Of a stretch of DNA of 5,902 nt, positions 5,781 to 5,902 are shown piece by piece. Source of the DNA: Alphaproteobacteria bacterium. Lineage in GTDB: Bacteria > Pseudomonadota > Alphaproteobacteria > ATCC43930 > CGMCC-115725. The DNA lies in the NCBI GenBank assembly GCA_019237175.1, contig JAFAHP010000334.1, forward strand, positions 1 through 5,902, in the 5' to 3' direction. Numbering within the stretch: the first letter of the stretch is position 1; each line of letters begins with the position of its first letter. The notes beneath the pieces are model-generated. The model was given only the letters and a program-made list of their open reading frames with translations. It had not been told where the DNA came from and made no database searches. The translations under genes were made by a program, and so were the position numbers.

Positions 5781-5811
5781 GTGAGGGGCCTCGCCTCGAA
5801 GCGCAGGGTAG

Positions 5812-5902
5812 ATGACTCATTTTCTCGATTTTCTCGCCGATCGCGTCGTGCTGTGCGACGGTGCGATGGGAACCCAGGTGCAGGCGCGCAATCTCGACAT
5901 CG
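5812..5902 (+). CDS. metH: Methionine synthase MetH (homocysteine-binding domain), N-terminus only
   Basis: The start of a homocysteine S-methyltransferase domain, cut by the window end after 30 codons. MetH transfers the methyl group of 5-methyl-THF, the MetF product, to homocysteine through cobalamin. The visible residues carry the conserved N-terminal motif LCDGAMGTQ (14-22), typical of this domain. The ATG at 5812 is preceded by AGGG (5805-5808) with only 3-nt spacing, which is short, but the residue count before the motif is normal for MetH. It may be a full-length MetH of about 1200 residues or the separate homocysteine-methyltransferase subunit of a split MetH, as many alphaproteobacteria have; the window cannot tell. 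The metF-metH order supports the assignment. Confidence 0.85.
   Translation, partial: MTHFLDFLADRVVLCDGAMGTQVQARNLDI

Larger units (their letters stand above)
5570..5811. other. Repeat-filled gap between metF and metH
   Basis: These 242 bp hold three palindromes (5621-5648, 5691-5709, 5743-5780) and the short ribosome site of metH. No gene, convincing promoter or cobalamin-riboswitch hallmark is visible. Open frames here are translations of the repeats, with runs such as SPQPSPP. Confidence 0.65.

Overview
The window is GC-rich and reads as a stretch of alphaproteobacterial chromosome, probably Rhodospirillales-like. That placement is an inference from high G+C, the gene families present, and the many GC-rich palindromic intergenic repeats. 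It holds six genes, two of them cut by the window edges, on both strands. There is no sign of prophage, transposase, CRISPR or RNA genes.

Layout. (1) Positions 1-690 (+) encode the C-terminal half of the ABC-F translation factor EttA, truncated by the window start. (2) A 163-bp convergent gap carries a large palindromic repeat. (3) On the minus strand, 3395 down to 854, is a block for phospholipid transport between outer and inner membrane: the lipoprotein MlaA, an MlaC periplasmic carrier overlapping it by ATGA, and after a 363-bp repeat-filled gap a second MlaC-like gene. That second gene is broken by a single-base frameshift near 1212-1214 and ends in a tandem-repeat proline-rich tail. (4) A 162-bp divergent intergenic region contains an AT-rich 22-bp perfect palindrome overlapping a plausible promoter. 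(5) On the plus strand from 3558 is a methionine/SAM-cycle block: a fusion of an ArsR-type DNA-binding domain to a class I SAM methyltransferase domain, then metF (5,10-methylenetetrahydrofolate reductase) starting 1 bp inside the regulator stop, then a 242-bp gap of palindromic repeats, then the start of metH (cobalamin-dependent methionine synthase), cut by the window end.

How it works together. MetF makes 5-methyl-THF and MetH uses it to remethylate homocysteine to methionine. The ArsR-methyltransferase fusion is well placed to sense SAM or SAH and control this operon through the palindrome at 3513-3534. MlaA and MlaC would pass mislocalised phospholipids from the outer membrane towards an MlaFEDB-type importer encoded elsewhere.

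The most notable points are the operator-like palindrome before the SAM-binding regulator, a palindromic repeat translated in frame inside the N-terminus of MetF, the frameshifted mlaC paralog, and a recurrent GC-rich palindrome family. I found no convincing wholly new system.
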